DNA of 64,000 nucleotides from Tautonia plasticadhaerens. Its GTDB lineage: Bacteria > Planctomycetota > Planctomycetia > Isosphaerales > Isosphaeraceae. Each line of letters opens with the position of its first letter. Position 1 is the stretch's first letter. The notes under the pieces are model-generated. The model did not search any database. It worked only from the letters and a program-made list of their open reading frames with translations, and was not told the origin of the DNA. The translations under genes and the position numbers were made by a program. Below are positions 49,918 through 58,653 of this stretch, piece by piece. Where the stretch lies: contig NZ_CP036426.1 of NCBI RefSeq assembly GCF_007752535.1, positions 4,712,001 through 4,776,000 of the forward strand, read 5' to 3'.

Positions 49918-51945
49918 ATGTCCCAGACCGACGCCCCGGCCGGATCCCGGATGCAGCCGACGCTGGCCTGGACCGTGGTGACCGACGCGCCGCTCAAGGG
50001 GCTCGGCCTGATGCGGGAGGCCGGCCGGATCGTCACCTGGGACGAGTCCGACGGCCTGGCGATGTACGACCCTCGGGGGGACCGCATCTGGGCCAGCCGG
50101 GCCCCCGGCGCGATCGTCTCGGGGGCGGTCAGCGACGACGGCTCGCTGGTCGCCCTGATCGGCGAGTCGAGGAGGCTCTGGCTGTTCGGCCCCGACCTGG
50201 AGCTGATCGCCGACCGGGAGGCCGTCGCCGACCCGATCGGCCTGGCGGTCGACCCGCATGGCCGCTACGTCGCGGTCTCCTCCCGGATGTCGCAGACCCA
50301 CCTCTACACCCGATATGGCCGCAAGTCGGGGGAGTTCGAGACGCTCCAGCCGCTGGCCCACGTCGCCTTCGTGCCGAGCGAGCCGAGGCTCATCGGCGCC
50401 GCCGGGCACGGCTCGCTGTTCGGCGTCGAGCTGATCCCCGCCGGGAGGGGCCGGCTCGACGCCGAGGTCGCCTGGCGGGAGTCCCTGCTCTCCAACGTCG
50501 GCCGGCTGGCCCTGACGGGCGACGGCGGCACGATCGTCGCCAGCTGCTTCATCCACGGCGTCCAGCGGTTCGACGCCAACGGCCGGGGGGAGGGCTCCTA
50601 CCACCTCGGCGGCACCGCCGTGCTGGCCGCCCCCGACTTCGTCGGCCGGACCATCGCCGCCGCCACCCAGGAAGGGGAGCTGTTCCTGCTCAACCGGGCC
50701 GGCAACATCCGGTGGAAGACCGCCCTGCCCAGGCCCGCGGTCGCCCTGGAGCTGGAGCCGCTCGGCCGCTGGCTCGTCTACGGCCAGGCGACCGGCGAGG
50801 TCTCCCGGATCGACCTGGAGGATCCGGGGAGGCCGTCCGGATCGGCAGTCCGGCCGTCGCCGGCCGCGGCGAAGTCGGCCGTCCGGAGGTCCCCGGCGGC
50901 GTCGAGCCCGGTGCGGACCCCCTCCTGGTCCCTGACCGTGGCCGAGAGCGACGACCGGGCCGAGTCGGCCGTGCTCGCCCTGCTGGACGACCCGCCCCGG
51001 ATCGGCCTGATGACCAACGCCGACCGCCTGGAGCTGTTCACCACCGAGGGCAAGCGCCTCGGCCGGACCCCGCCGATCAAGGGGGTCGGCCGCCTGATCC
51101 GGACCTCCCCCGGCTGGCTCGCCGCGTCGACCGACCGGGAGTTGCTCCTCTTCGACGCCCGGCGCAACAGCGGGAAGCGCCTGGAAGACCTGAACATCGT
51201 CCAGCTCACCCACCTGGAGATCCGCCCCGACGACTTCGGCCTCGCCGTCGTCCAGGAACGCGACCGGGTCGGCCGGGCCACCACCGCCGGCCGATGGATC
51301 TGGCGCAAGGAGCTGGATTCCGGCGTCGAGGACCTGGCGATCGGGCCCGACGGCCTGATCGCCGTCACCACCGACGACGGCCGGCTGCTCCTGTTCGACC
51401 CCGCCGGCAACCCGGTCGAGGGCCCCGACGACCGCTTCGGCGAGCCCCTCGGCCTGGTCCCCGCCCCGGACGGGTCCCCCCCCGGGGTGGCCGTGCTCAC
51501 GCTCGCCCGACAGCGTCAGATCCTCCGGGGGCACGACCGGGCCGGCCGGATCCTCTGGGAAACCCCGGTCCCCTGGGTCTCCTGGCACCTGGCCCGGGCC
51601 GGGTCGGCGGCGGTGGTGTCGGCGCCAGACGGCCGGGCGGTCGCCTACGACGGGACCGGTCACGCCCTGACCAGCGGCCGGGATCCGGCCCCCCCCGGCG
51701 TGTTCGCGATCGGGCCGGACGGCGTCGTGCTCAGGGCCTACCGCCGGGGCCCACACCTGATCTGCGAGGACCTCGACGGCCGGGTCCGATGGCGGGCGCT
51801 GGCCGAGTCGGCCCGGGGCCCGCTCGCCGCCGGCCTCGGCGGCGTGGCTGCCCTGCTCGGCCGGGACCTCGCCTGGTTCCCGCACCTCGCACCCCCGGTC
51901 CGAGTCCGCCCGGCCGACGACCGGACCGACCCGTTGTTCCCGTGA
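49918..51945 (+). CDS. Beta-propeller (WD40/PQQ-like) repeat protein
   Basis: Protein of 675 aa made of repeated four-stranded blades, for example GLAMYDPRGDRIWASRAPGA, GGAVSDDGSLVALIGESRRL-like, LFLLNRAGNIRWKTALP and GRLLLFDPAGNPVEGPDDRF. Two propellers are likely (about 20-300 and 345-660), joined by a Pro/Ser-rich linker (about 303-340). No signal peptide, so cytoplasmic. Propellers act as interaction scaffolds. GGGAGGGAAA precedes the ATG. Role unknown; it follows the S41 gene by about 115 bases. Confidence 0.78.
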   Translation: MSQTDAPAGSRMQPTLAWTVVTDAPLKGLGLMREAGRIVTWDESDGLAMYDPRGDRIWASRAPGAIVSGAVSDDGSLVALIGESRRLWLFGPDLELIADREAVADPIGLAVDPHGRYVAVSSRMSQTHLYTRYGRKSGEFETLQPLAHVAFVPSEPRLIGAAGHGSLFGVELIPAGRGRLDAEVAWRESLLSNVGRLALTGDGGTIVASCFIHGVQRFDANGRGEGSYHLGGTAVLAAPDFVGRTIAAATQEGELFLLNRAGNIRWKTALPRPAVALELEPLGRWLVYGQATGEVSRIDLEDPGRPSGSAVRPSPAAAKSAVRRSPAASSPVRTPSWSLTVAESDDRAESAVLALLDDPPRIGLMTNADRLELFTTEGKRLGRTPPIKGVGRLIRTSPGWLAASTDRELLLFDARRNSGKRLEDLNIVQLTHLEIRPDDFGLAVVQERDRVGRATTAGRWIWRKELDSGVEDLAIGPDGLIAVTTDDGRLLLFDPAGNPVEGPDDRFGEPLGLVPAPDGSPPGVAVLTLARQRQILRGHDRAGRILWETPVPWVSWHLARAGSAAVVSAPDGRAVAYDGTGHALTSGRDPAPPGVFAIGPDGVVLRAYRRGPHLICEDLDGRVRWRALAESARGPLAAGLGGVAALLGRDLAWFPHLAPPVRVRPADDRTDPLFP

Positions 51946-52195
51946 AACATCCGCCGGCCGCCGCCCCGGCATCCCATGTGCGGTCCCGAGGTGGCGATTG
52001 GCGCCGGGGTCGAACCGGAGTATGATTCAAACGACACTCCTTTCGGGTGCGTGCAAGCAGACAATGAATCCGGCCCGCCCGTCGAGCGGCTCGGCGGTGT
52101 CGTCCAACCTTTCTTGGTCGGAGTCTTGGCAGTCGGGATCTGCACGGTTATGATTCCTTGACGAGGCAGCGGGCCAGGACGGCCTGGAGGTCACG

Positions 52196-52654
52196 ATGGC
52201 TCCTTGTAGTGCACCGTCCGTGGACATGCAACACGCCCCGACGCCGCTGAGCCTCCTCGCCGAAGGCGAGGAAGAAGCACGACGGTACAAGTGGATCATG
52301 AGCGAGAAGGCCGGTCGCGACCTTGGCGACTGGGCCATCCGTTGCTGGGTCCGCGAGCACTGGAACGGGTTCCTCCGGGAACGATGGTTGGAGCACCTCC
52401 AGGGTCGGGCCTTCTGGATCGAGCTGGATCGGGAGGACTACGGCCTCCTGCACCGGGCCTTCCGCAATTCCTCCCCCCTCTTCGACGAGATCTTCCGCCG
52501 CATCAAGCGGGGCGACGAGAACCTCGAGATCCTCAACTGGGCGATCGAGGGGGAGATCTCCACCGACGCCGTGATCGACATCCTCGAGGCGATCGACATC
52601 AACAGCCGCCGCATCGAGTGCCAGTTCGCCCTGAAGCTCTCGCAGGCGAGCTGA
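52196..52654 (+). CDS. Conserved-type hypothetical protein
   Basis: Protein of 152 aa. Distinctive core ARRYKWIMSEKAGRDLGDWA, then IRCWVREHWNGFLRERWLEH and LQGRAFWIELDREDYGLL, and a helical end. Aromatic-rich segments like this recur in planctomycete proteins of unknown function (recollection, not checked). GGAGGTCACG precedes the ATG. No signal peptide or membrane segment. Confidence 0.7.
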   Translation: MAPCSAPSVDMQHAPTPLSLLAEGEEEARRYKWIMSEKAGRDLGDWAIRCWVREHWNGFLRERWLEHLQGRAFWIELDREDYGLLHRAFRNSSPLFDEIFRRIKRGDENLEILNWAIEGEISTDAVIDILEAIDINSRRIECQFALKLSQAS

Positions 52655-52858
52655 GCATCCGTCTCGGGACGGGGGGCCCCAGCTGCCCGATCACTTCCCC
52701 GGCGGGGGCAAGTTCGTGGTCCTCGGCCGGAACCCCACCCGCCCGTTCGGGCCGACGGCGACCCCGACGTCCGCCCGTATCCGGCCGACCCGCATGAGCA
52801 CCTCGGACGTCTCCGGGTCATACGAAAGGTCGATGGTCCGGGGTGGTTCGGAATCCGG

Positions 52859-53167
52859 TTACACTCCGTTCCAGAGGTCGATCGTCATCATCGCGTTCGG
52901 GGAACCGGGCCCGGATGCCTGGATGTCGCCCTTGACCGAGTGGCTTCGTCGGATGATCCGGGCCGTAATTTGATGGCCCCGCGGGCCGTCGAACGTCCCC
53001 TCCGCCTGCGTCCTCGGTCGGGTCGCTCCGAAGACGAGGGCGAACGCCAGGACGAGGGCCGAGAGGATCGCCCCGATCGCGGCGACGAGGATGAGGGCCT
53101 GTCTGCGTCTCGCCCTCCTGGGCCGGGACGGGGGGTCGATCGGGCGGCCCGACGCGTCGCGTCTCAT
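52859..53167 (-). CDS. Single-pass membrane protein, possibly cut short by an in-frame stop
   Basis: Protein of 102 aa: basic N-terminus (RPRRARRRQ), one hydrophobic helix (about 24-47) and an exposed domain ending MMTIDLWNGV at a TAA codon (52859-52861). Beyond this stop the same frame stays open for 55 more codons to TGA at 52691. The reading is coding-like (RTIDLSYDPETSEVLMRVGR, then GVAVGPNGRVGFRP). The likely full-length form is therefore 158 codons and the current gene is truncated by one nonsense codon. GGAGG lies upstream of the ATG. Function unknown. Confidence 0.6.
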   Translation of the reverse strand: MRRDASGRPIDPPSRPRRARRRQALILVAAIGAILSALVLAFALVFGATRPRTQAEGTFDGPRGHQITARIIRRSHSVKGDIQASGPGSPNAMMTIDLWNGV

Positions 53168-53399
53168 CGTGGGAGGCCTCCGTTCTCGGCCGGCACCGCG
53201 TCGTGGAGGCGTTGCCTGTTGTGGTCACGGCCGGGAGGTCGATCCACCAGTCGGGCCGGGCAGGACAACGACTTGACGACCGGCCCATAATCGAGGTGGT
53301 CCCCAATCGGGATGGGAGCCGTAAGGACGAGTCCAGGGGGCCCGGAGTCATCGCGAGCCCGATTGCCGTTCCGGGAGATCGAACCGAAATGAGGACCGG

Positions 53400-53825
53400 A
53401 TGACCACCGTGGCCGCATCAACTGCCGCTCCCGGGGCGCCGATCGTCTTCTACGACGGCGAGTGCGGCTTCTGCAATCGGTCGGTCCAATTCGTCCTCGA
53501 CCACGACCCCGACGGCAAGGTCCTGCTCGCCCCCTTGCAAGGGGAGACCTTCCGGGATCGCCTCCCCGATCATGGTCCTCCCGACCTGAACTCGATGCTC
53601 CTGCTGGACGAGGGCCGGCTCTTCGACCGCTCCTCGGCGGTGCTCCGCGTGATGCGTCGCCTCCGATTCCCCTGGCCCCTGCTCGGCAGGCTCGGGGCGA
53701 TCATCCCCCGGCCGATCCGGGACCGGGCCTACGACTATTTCGCCGCACGACGATACCGATGGTTCGGCGTCGCCGAAGCCTGCCGGCTCCCTTCCCCCGA
53801 GGAACGGGCCCGACTGTTGCCCTGA
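53400..53825 (+). CDS. DCC1-like thiol-disulfide oxidoreductase (DUF393)
   Basis: Protein of 141 aa. Opening IVFYDGECGFCNRSVQFVLD contains the DxxCxxC thioredoxin-like site (Cys-Gly-Phe-Cys). The rest (LLLDEGRLFDRSSAVLRVMR, then FPWPLLGRLGAIIPRPIRD) is typical of the DCC/DUF393 family. Likely cytoplasmic redox function. GAGGACCGG precedes the ATG. No partner gene visible. Confidence 0.9.
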   Translation: MTTVAASTAAPGAPIVFYDGECGFCNRSVQFVLDHDPDGKVLLAPLQGETFRDRLPDHGPPDLNSMLLLDEGRLFDRSSAVLRVMRRLRFPWPLLGRLGAIIPRPIRDRAYDYFAARRYRWFGVAEACRLPSPEERARLLP

Positions 53826-53847
53826 TCCCAGGTCCTCCGACCGGGAC

Positions 53848-53865
53848 GGCCGAGGGCCCTCGGCC
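53848..53865. terminator. Palindromic hairpin between convergent genes
   Basis: GGCCGAGGGCCCTCGGCC is a perfect 18-base palindrome 22 bases after the DCC1 gene and before the end of the small minus-strand gene. Loop geometry is tight, so termination is only plausible. Confidence 0.4.
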
Positions 53866-53937
53866 ACTTGGTCCCTCATCCGATCGGCCGGGCCGCCGGG
53901 TCAGGGCGGCCCGGCGGCGATCCGGGGGGCAGGTCGG

Positions 53938-54165
53938 TCAACTCATGCTCCGGCCGTGGGTGTACTCCTGGTCGAGGAGGCCGGCGCGGGCGTCGCCGGC
54001 GTCGGGGGCCTCGGCCGACCGAGAGACCGCGTCCTCGGGGGGCTCGGCCGGGTCGTCGCCCCGGTCGGGGGCCTCGACGCCGAACTCCTGGAGGCGGGGC
54101 AGGGGGGACTCGTGGGCCGGGTCGTCCCGGCGGACGGCCTGGCGGTCGTGCTCGTTGGTGAACAT
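53938..54165 (-). CDS. Small acidic hypothetical protein
   Basis: Protein of 75 aa: MFTNEHDRQAVRRDDPAHES then an acidic, Pro/Ala-rich disordered body ending EYTHGRSMS. GGGGAGGTG lies about 5 bases before the ATG, which is the main support together with sensible composition. An open frame continues upstream with FCPRCAGRCP, so a longer Cys-containing form cannot be excluded. Function unknown. Confidence 0.45.
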   Translation of the reverse strand: MFTNEHDRQAVRRDDPAHESPLPRLQEFGVEAPDRGDDPAEPPEDAVSRSAEAPDAGDARAGLLDQEYTHGRSMS

Positions 54166-54478
54166 GGGGCACCTCCCCGCGCATCGCGGGCAGAACCGGG
54201 GGGCCTCGGCGCACATCGAGGACGTCGTCCGTTCGGGGGTCCCGTCGGGCGGGTCGTCCGCGTGATTCGGGGGCTGAAGCTCCCGCGACCGGCGGTTTCC
54301 GCTCTGCCGGTCGCACTCCGCCCCCACAAGGGGCGGACGTCGGACTCCGAGCGGCCTGGCCCCTGGACCGGAGAGAAGGGAGAAGGAGGCATCGATCGGG
54401 GCCGACGCGCCGGGGTCCGTGCTGTATTCTACGACCCGCCGGCCGGGCCGCCAAGCCGGCCCGGGGGAGATCGCTCGC
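54166..54478. other. Intergenic region
   Basis: About 310 bases between divergent genes; no gene or element recognised with confidence. Confidence 0.4.
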
Positions 54479-54967
54479 ATGCTCATCGGCGTCCTGTCCG
54501 ACTCCCACGACCAGATCGACCGCACCGCCGGGGCCGTCGCCCTGCTGGCGGCCCGAGGGGCCGAGTCGCTCGTCCACTGTGGGGACCTGACGAGCCCGAG
54601 GGCGGTCCACGCCGTCGCCTCCTCCGGGTTGCCGTGCCGGTACGTCCTGGGGAACAACGACTTCGACCTCGAGGGGATCGAGCGGGCCGTCGAGGCGACC
54701 GGCGGCCTGCTGCTCGGCTGGTCGGGGGAGTTCGAGCTGGCCGGTCGTCGAATCGCCGTCACCCACGGCCACCTGTCGGACGAATTCCGTCGGCTTATCC
54801 GGTCGATGCCCGACTACCTCCTGTTCGGCCACTCTCATCAGCGGCTCGACGAGCGGGACGGCCCGACCCGGCAGGTCAACCCCGGGGCCCTCCATCGGGC
54901 CCGGATCTGGACGGTGGCGATGCTCGACCTAGAGGCCGACGCGGTCGAGTTCCACTCGGTTCGGTGA
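54479..54967 (+). CDS. YfcE/MJ0936-type metallophosphodiesterase
   Basis: Protein of 162 aa. Metal-binding motifs in order: GVLSDSHDQ (D-x-H), LVHCGDLTS (GD), VLGNNDFD (GNxD), VTHGHLSDE (GH-x) and LFGHSHQRL (GHSH). This is the calcineurin-like YfcE family, small phosphodiesterases acting on artificial and perhaps cyclic phosphodiesters. The start at 54479 gives the standard MLIGVLSDSHD opening; an ATG 20 codons upstream adds only unrelated residues. GGGGGAGA precedes it. Confidence 0.92.
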   Translation: MLIGVLSDSHDQIDRTAGAVALLAARGAESLVHCGDLTSPRAVHAVASSGLPCRYVLGNNDFDLEGIERAVEATGGLLLGWSGEFELAGRRIAVTHGHLSDEFRRLIRSMPDYLLFGHSHQRLDERDGPTRQVNPGALHRARIWTVAMLDLEADAVEFHSVR

Positions 54968-55207
54968 GCGGCGGCCCCCCTCGCGATGGAGCGGGCCGGC
55001 GCCCCGGATCGGGGTAGTCGCCCCCGGGGGCCCCGCTATAATCGCCCCGCGCGGCCCGGAGCTCGCACCTCCCATCCCGACCGGGGCAGGATCGCCGGGG
55101 TCGATCATCCGACCCTTCGAGACCGGCCGGGGGGCGGGACGGGCCTCGGGAAGGCCCACGGAAGGCCGCGACCAGACCCCTGAGCAGGCACCCGGAAGGA
55201 GCGAACC

Positions 55208-56536
55208 ATGCGCCTGTGCATCGTCGAAGACCTGGCCGTCGCCGGCCTGGAGCCCCTGACCCTGACGAGACCGGCGTACGCGCTGCGACTCGGGGCCGGC
55301 GTGCTGGGGGACCGGATCGCCCGGGCCTGGGGGGTCGGCCCGGGGCCGGCGAGGAGGGCGGCGGTGATCCGCCCCCACCTGGCCGAGATCGCGCGGGAAC
55401 GCGACCCGCACACGGTGCTCAACAACCCCGAGTGGCTCGCCCAGGGGCCGAGCATCGTCGCCAACGCCCGATGGGTGCCCCCCGCCGGCTTCGACGGGAC
55501 CGAGGCGGGCGGCCCGAACCCCCCGTGGCTGGGCCTCTGCCGGGGCCGCCCGGCCTGCGCCGTCGTCGGCCCCGAGCGGGCCGTCGCCCTGGCCCCCAAC
55601 CGGGTCGACGACTGGTTCGACGACCTGCTGGCCAAGGTCGACGGCGTCGAGGTCGGCGGCCACTGGGTCGACCGCCCCTGGGACCTCGTCTCGCTCAACG
55701 AGCAGGCCGTCCGGGACGACTTCGACGCCCTGGAGGGCCCGAGCGTCACCAACCGGCACCTCCAGGCGATGGCCCTGGTCGGCCCCTCCGACCGGCTCTG
55801 GATCCACGAGTCGGCCCGGATCGACCCCTATACCGTCTTCGACACGACGAACGGCCCGATCATCGTCGGCCCGGACGTCTGGGTGCAGCCGTTCACCCGG
55901 ATCGAGGGGCCGAGCGTCATCGGCGCCGGCACGCAGCTCTTCCGGGCGAACATCCGGGGGGCGGTGAGCATCGGCCCGGTCTGCCGGGTCGGCGGCGAGG
56001 TGGAGGCGTCGATCATCCAGGGGTACTCGAACAAGTACCATGAGGGGTTCCTGGGCCACGCCTACGTCGGCGAGTGGGTGAACCTGGGGGCGATCACCTC
56101 CAACAGCGACCTCCGCAACGACTACGGCGAGGTCGAGGTCCCCTTGCATGGCGACCCGATCCCGACCGGCCAGGCCAAGGTCGGCTGCTTCATCGGCGAC
56201 CACACCCGGACCGGCCTGGGCAGCATGCTGAATACCGGCACCAGCATCGGCGTGATGTGCAACGTCCTGCCGGCCGGCTGGCTGCTGCCGAAGCACGTGC
56301 CGAGCTTCTCGGCGGTCCTCTGGGGCAAGGTCGCGCCCGGCTTCGAGCTGGAGCAGATGTTCGAGACCGCCCGGACCGTCAAGGGCCGCCGGGGCCTGGA
56401 GTTCACCGGGGCCGAGGAGCAGCTCTACCGCTCCCTGCACGACCAGACCCGGCTGGAACGCGAGCGGGCCTTCCAGCGCGGCCAGGATCTCCGACAGGCA
56501 CCCCGAGCCGCCGCCGCCTCGGCCGCCGGGCCCTGA
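55208..56536 (+). CDS. GlmU-like putative sugar nucleotidyltransferase
   Basis: Protein of 442 aa. The N-terminal half (1-190) has the layout of NTP_transf_4-type proteins: RLCIVEDLAVAGLEPLTLTR, later LNNPEWLAQGPSIVANARW, DRPWDLVSLNEQAV. The C-terminal half is a left-handed beta-helix with hexapeptide repeats (GPIIVGPDVWVQPFTRIEGP, IGAGTQLFRANIRGAVSIGP, IGDHTRTGLGSMLNTGTSIG). The canonical GlmU N-terminal GxGTRM loop is absent. Probably makes or modifies an activated sugar; GlmU itself is not implied. GGAAGGAG precedes the ATG. Confidence 0.83.
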   Translation: MRLCIVEDLAVAGLEPLTLTRPAYALRLGAGVLGDRIARAWGVGPGPARRAAVIRPHLAEIARERDPHTVLNNPEWLAQGPSIVANARWVPPAGFDGTEAGGPNPPWLGLCRGRPACAVVGPERAVALAPNRVDDWFDDLLAKVDGVEVGGHWVDRPWDLVSLNEQAVRDDFDALEGPSVTNRHLQAMALVGPSDRLWIHESARIDPYTVFDTTNGPIIVGPDVWVQPFTRIEGPSVIGAGTQLFRANIRGAVSIGPVCRVGGEVEASIIQGYSNKYHEGFLGHAYVGEWVNLGAITSNSDLRNDYGEVEVPLHGDPIPTGQAKVGCFIGDHTRTGLGSMLNTGTSIGVMCNVLPAGWLLPKHVPSFSAVLWGKVAPGFELEQMFETARTVKGRRGLEFTGAEEQLYRSLHDQTRLERERAFQRGQDLRQAPRAAAASAAGP

Positions 56537-56599
56537 AGCGCCGCCTCGTCGCGGTCGAATCTGGCCTTGCGTCCGGCTTCCCCGGGCGTCATCGTCACC

Positions 56600-56631
56600 G
56601 GGGCGCCGGGGAGAGGTCTCCCCGACGCCCC
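56600..56631 (+). terminator. Hairpin between the GlmU-like and SMR genes
   Basis: Stem of 14 positions with a single C-A mismatch (56600-56613 with 56618-56631) and AGGT loop. Could terminate the upstream gene or sit in the leader of the SMR gene. Confidence 0.5.
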
Positions 56632-56669
56632 GATCGACGGCGACACCGCAGCAGGGGCACCCGACGGAT

Positions 56670-56990
56670 ATGGCCTGGATCGTCCTCATCTTCGCCGGCC
56701 TCGCCGAGGTCGGCTTCACCACCTGCCTGAAGCTCAGCGAGAACTTCTCGAAGCCGATCCCCTCGATCGGCTTCCTCCTGCTGAGCATCCTCAGCTTCGC
56801 GCTGCTCACCCGGGCGATCCAGACGATCCCGCTGGGCACGGCGTATGCCGTCTGGACGGGCATCGGCGCCTTCGGCACGGCGATCATCGGCATCGCCTTC
56901 TTCAAGGACCCGCTCTCGACCGCCCGGATCGTCTTGCTCCTGGTGCTCATCGGCTCAATCATCGGGCTGAAGGTGGTGGCCTCGGAGTGA
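56670..56990 (+). CDS. sugE: Small multidrug resistance (SMR) family exporter, SugE/Gdx-like
   Basis: Protein of 106 aa with four helices. Conserved Glu in FAGLAEVGFTTCLKLSENF (helix 1) and TAYAVWTGIGAFGTAIIG (helix 3), the SugE/Gdx signature. SMR proteins work as antiparallel dimers exchanging protons for substrate; the SugE/Gdx branch exports guanidinium. No guanidine riboswitch pattern was recognised in the leader. The stop codon overlaps a GTG of the next frame, and the next gene follows closely. Confidence 0.88.
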   Translation: MAWIVLIFAGLAEVGFTTCLKLSENFSKPIPSIGFLLLSILSFALLTRAIQTIPLGTAYAVWTGIGAFGTAIIGIAFFKDPLSTARIVLLLVLIGSIIGLKVVASE

Positions 56991-57010
56991 CCCGGGAGGA
57001 GGGGGGCGGG

Positions 57011-57487
57011 ATGCTGGCCGTCGTCGAGGAGATCTGCGTCCACGGCTGCTGGCTGGTCGTGCTCGTCCGATGCAGGGCGACCGGCCGGCTCATGGCGTAC
57101 TGCGACGGCTGTCTGTCCTGCTGGACGACCCCGGGCGACTTCCGGTCGGCGACGTGGTCGGACCCGGTCCGGGAGTGCCCGGCCGGGGTCGAGTTGCCGA
57201 CCGCCGAGGAGGTGGCCCAATCGATCTGGTCCGATCTGGTCCGGGAGTACATGCCGGAGGACGAGTCCTGGAACGCGGATGCGTTCAACGACTGGCTGGC
57301 CCGGGAACGAGAGAGACGAACGCGAGAACCCCTGCGTGCCGGGCCGGGTCCCCGCCCTCATCCCTTTCGGCGGCTCGCCGCTCGGTTTTTCCCCCGGTTC
57401 GGGGGGGAGGGGGCCTCGATGAGGAAAGACGTGGGCCCCGGTCGGTCTCGGGAGGAGGCCGGCGAGGACGCCGAGAAGCACGGATGA
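57011..57487 (+). CDS. Hypothetical protein with Cys-rich N-terminus
   Basis: Protein of 158 aa, 20 bases after the SMR gene, with GGGAGGAGG before the ATG. N-terminal part ICVHGCWLVVLVRCRATGRL and MAYCDGCLSCWTTPGDF has six Cys, suggesting metal binding or a redox role. The middle is acidic/aromatic (WSDLVREYMPEDESWNADAF), the end basic and disordered. No family recognised. May form a small operon with the SMR gene. Confidence 0.62.
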   Translation: MLAVVEEICVHGCWLVVLVRCRATGRLMAYCDGCLSCWTTPGDFRSATWSDPVRECPAGVELPTAEEVAQSIWSDLVREYMPEDESWNADAFNDWLARERERRTREPLRAGPGPRPHPFRRLAARFFPRFGGEGASMRKDVGPGRSREEAGEDAEKHG

Positions 57488-57591
57488 AATCGAACCTCCC
57501 CGCCTTGTCCGCCCTCCTACCATAGAGACTGTTGCGGCCCGTCGAGGGCCGGTCGAGGCGGTGCTCTCCTTCTTCGAGCTGAGGTCCATCG

Positions 57592-58653
57592 ATGGCGGGG
57601 CAGGATGACGGCGGTGGCGGTACGAGTCGGTCGTCGGGCGGGATTGACCTGGCGGCCTACGTCTTCCTGGCCCTGATGGTCCTGATCGGCTCGACCACGG
57701 CCCTCTCGGCCAAGCTGGCAGTCCGGGAGTTGCCGCTGCCCCTGGTGCCGGTCTTCCGGTTCGGGGTCGCCGGGCTCTGCCTGCTGCCGTTCGCTCGCAG
57801 GGGGGGGGCCCTCTGGCGGATGATCCGGGAGGACCGGTGGCGGGTCCTGGCCTCGGCCCTCTTCTGCGTCGGCCTGAACCAGCTCTTCTTCCTGACCGGG
57901 GCCCGGCTGGCCCCGACCACCCACGTCGGCCTGATCTACGCCACGAACCCGCTCTTCGTGCTGCTGATCGCCTGCGGGATGGGGCAGGAGCGGATGAGGC
58001 TCGATCGGCTGGTCGGGGTCGTGACCAGCGTGCTCGGGGTGCTCATCATCGGCCTCGGGAACCTGCGGGGGGGGGCCTCGGCCGAGGCCTCCCGGGGGCT
58101 CCTGGGGGATTTACTCCTCGTCGGCGCGGTGACGACCTGGGGCGCGTACATGGCCGTCAGCCGACCGTTGATCCGGAAGCATGGGGCGCTTCCCGCGCTG
58201 GCCGGCACGTTCCTGGTCGGGGCCCTGCTCGACCTGCCGTTCACCCTGCTGGCGATGGACTGGGACGGCTCGATCGCCCCGCTGGGCCTTGGGGCGATCG
58301 GCTCGGCCTCCGCCACCGCCTGGCTGGGCCTGGCCCACCTGACCCTGATCGTCACGGTCTTCGCCCTCGGGTTCCAGAACCTGGCGATGACCAGGCTCGA
58401 CGCCAGCGAGGTGGCCACCTTCGGCAACGCGGCGCCGATCCTGACGGTCGTCTGGGGCTACCTCTTCCTGGGGGAGGCGATCACCCCCTTCCTGGTCCTC
58501 GGCGGCGCCCTGACCCTCGGCGGCATCCTCTGGACCATCCGGCCCCGACGCCATCGGGCCCCGGCGCCGACGGTGGCGCCAACCCTTTCCCAGCCGTCCG
58601 CTCCCCGCCCGGTCGAGTTCCCGAGGCCGACCCCGGTCGCCTGCGTCGACTGA
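57592..58653 (+). CDS. EamA/DMT family transporter
   Basis: Protein of 353 aa with ten predicted helices in two EamA repeats (about 20-150 and 168-315). Typical segments: IGSTTALSAKLAVRELPLPL, FRFGVAGLCLLPFARRGG, LFFLTGARLAPTTHVGLIYA, and LDASEVATFGNAAPILTVVW with GYLFLGEAITPFLVLGGALT. Family members export amino acids or other metabolites. A Pro-rich tail ends the protein. Substrate unknown. Confidence 0.88.
   Translation: MAGQDDGGGGTSRSSGGIDLAAYVFLALMVLIGSTTALSAKLAVRELPLPLVPVFRFGVAGLCLLPFARRGGALWRMIREDRWRVLASALFCVGLNQLFFLTGARLAPTTHVGLIYATNPLFVLLIACGMGQERMRLDRLVGVVTSVLGVLIIGLGNLRGGASAEASRGLLGDLLLVGAVTTWGAYMAVSRPLIRKHGALPALAGTFLVGALLDLPFTLLAMDWDGSIAPLGLGAIGSASATAWLGLAHLTLIVTVFALGFQNLAMTRLDASEVATFGNAAPILTVVWGYLFLGEAITPFLVLGGALTLGGILWTIRPRRHRAPAPTVAPTLSQPSAPRPVEFPRPTPVACVD

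Noticed and set aside
51976-52161. 61-aa open frame between the propeller protein and the 152-aa protein
   Set aside because: No ribosome binding site, no domain, and it lies in the probable promoter region of the next gene.
56537-56669. Possible guanidine riboswitch before the SMR gene
   Set aside because: The single hairpin here does not show the paired ACGR loops of guanidine-II nor the longer guanidine-I fold; it looks more like a terminator.
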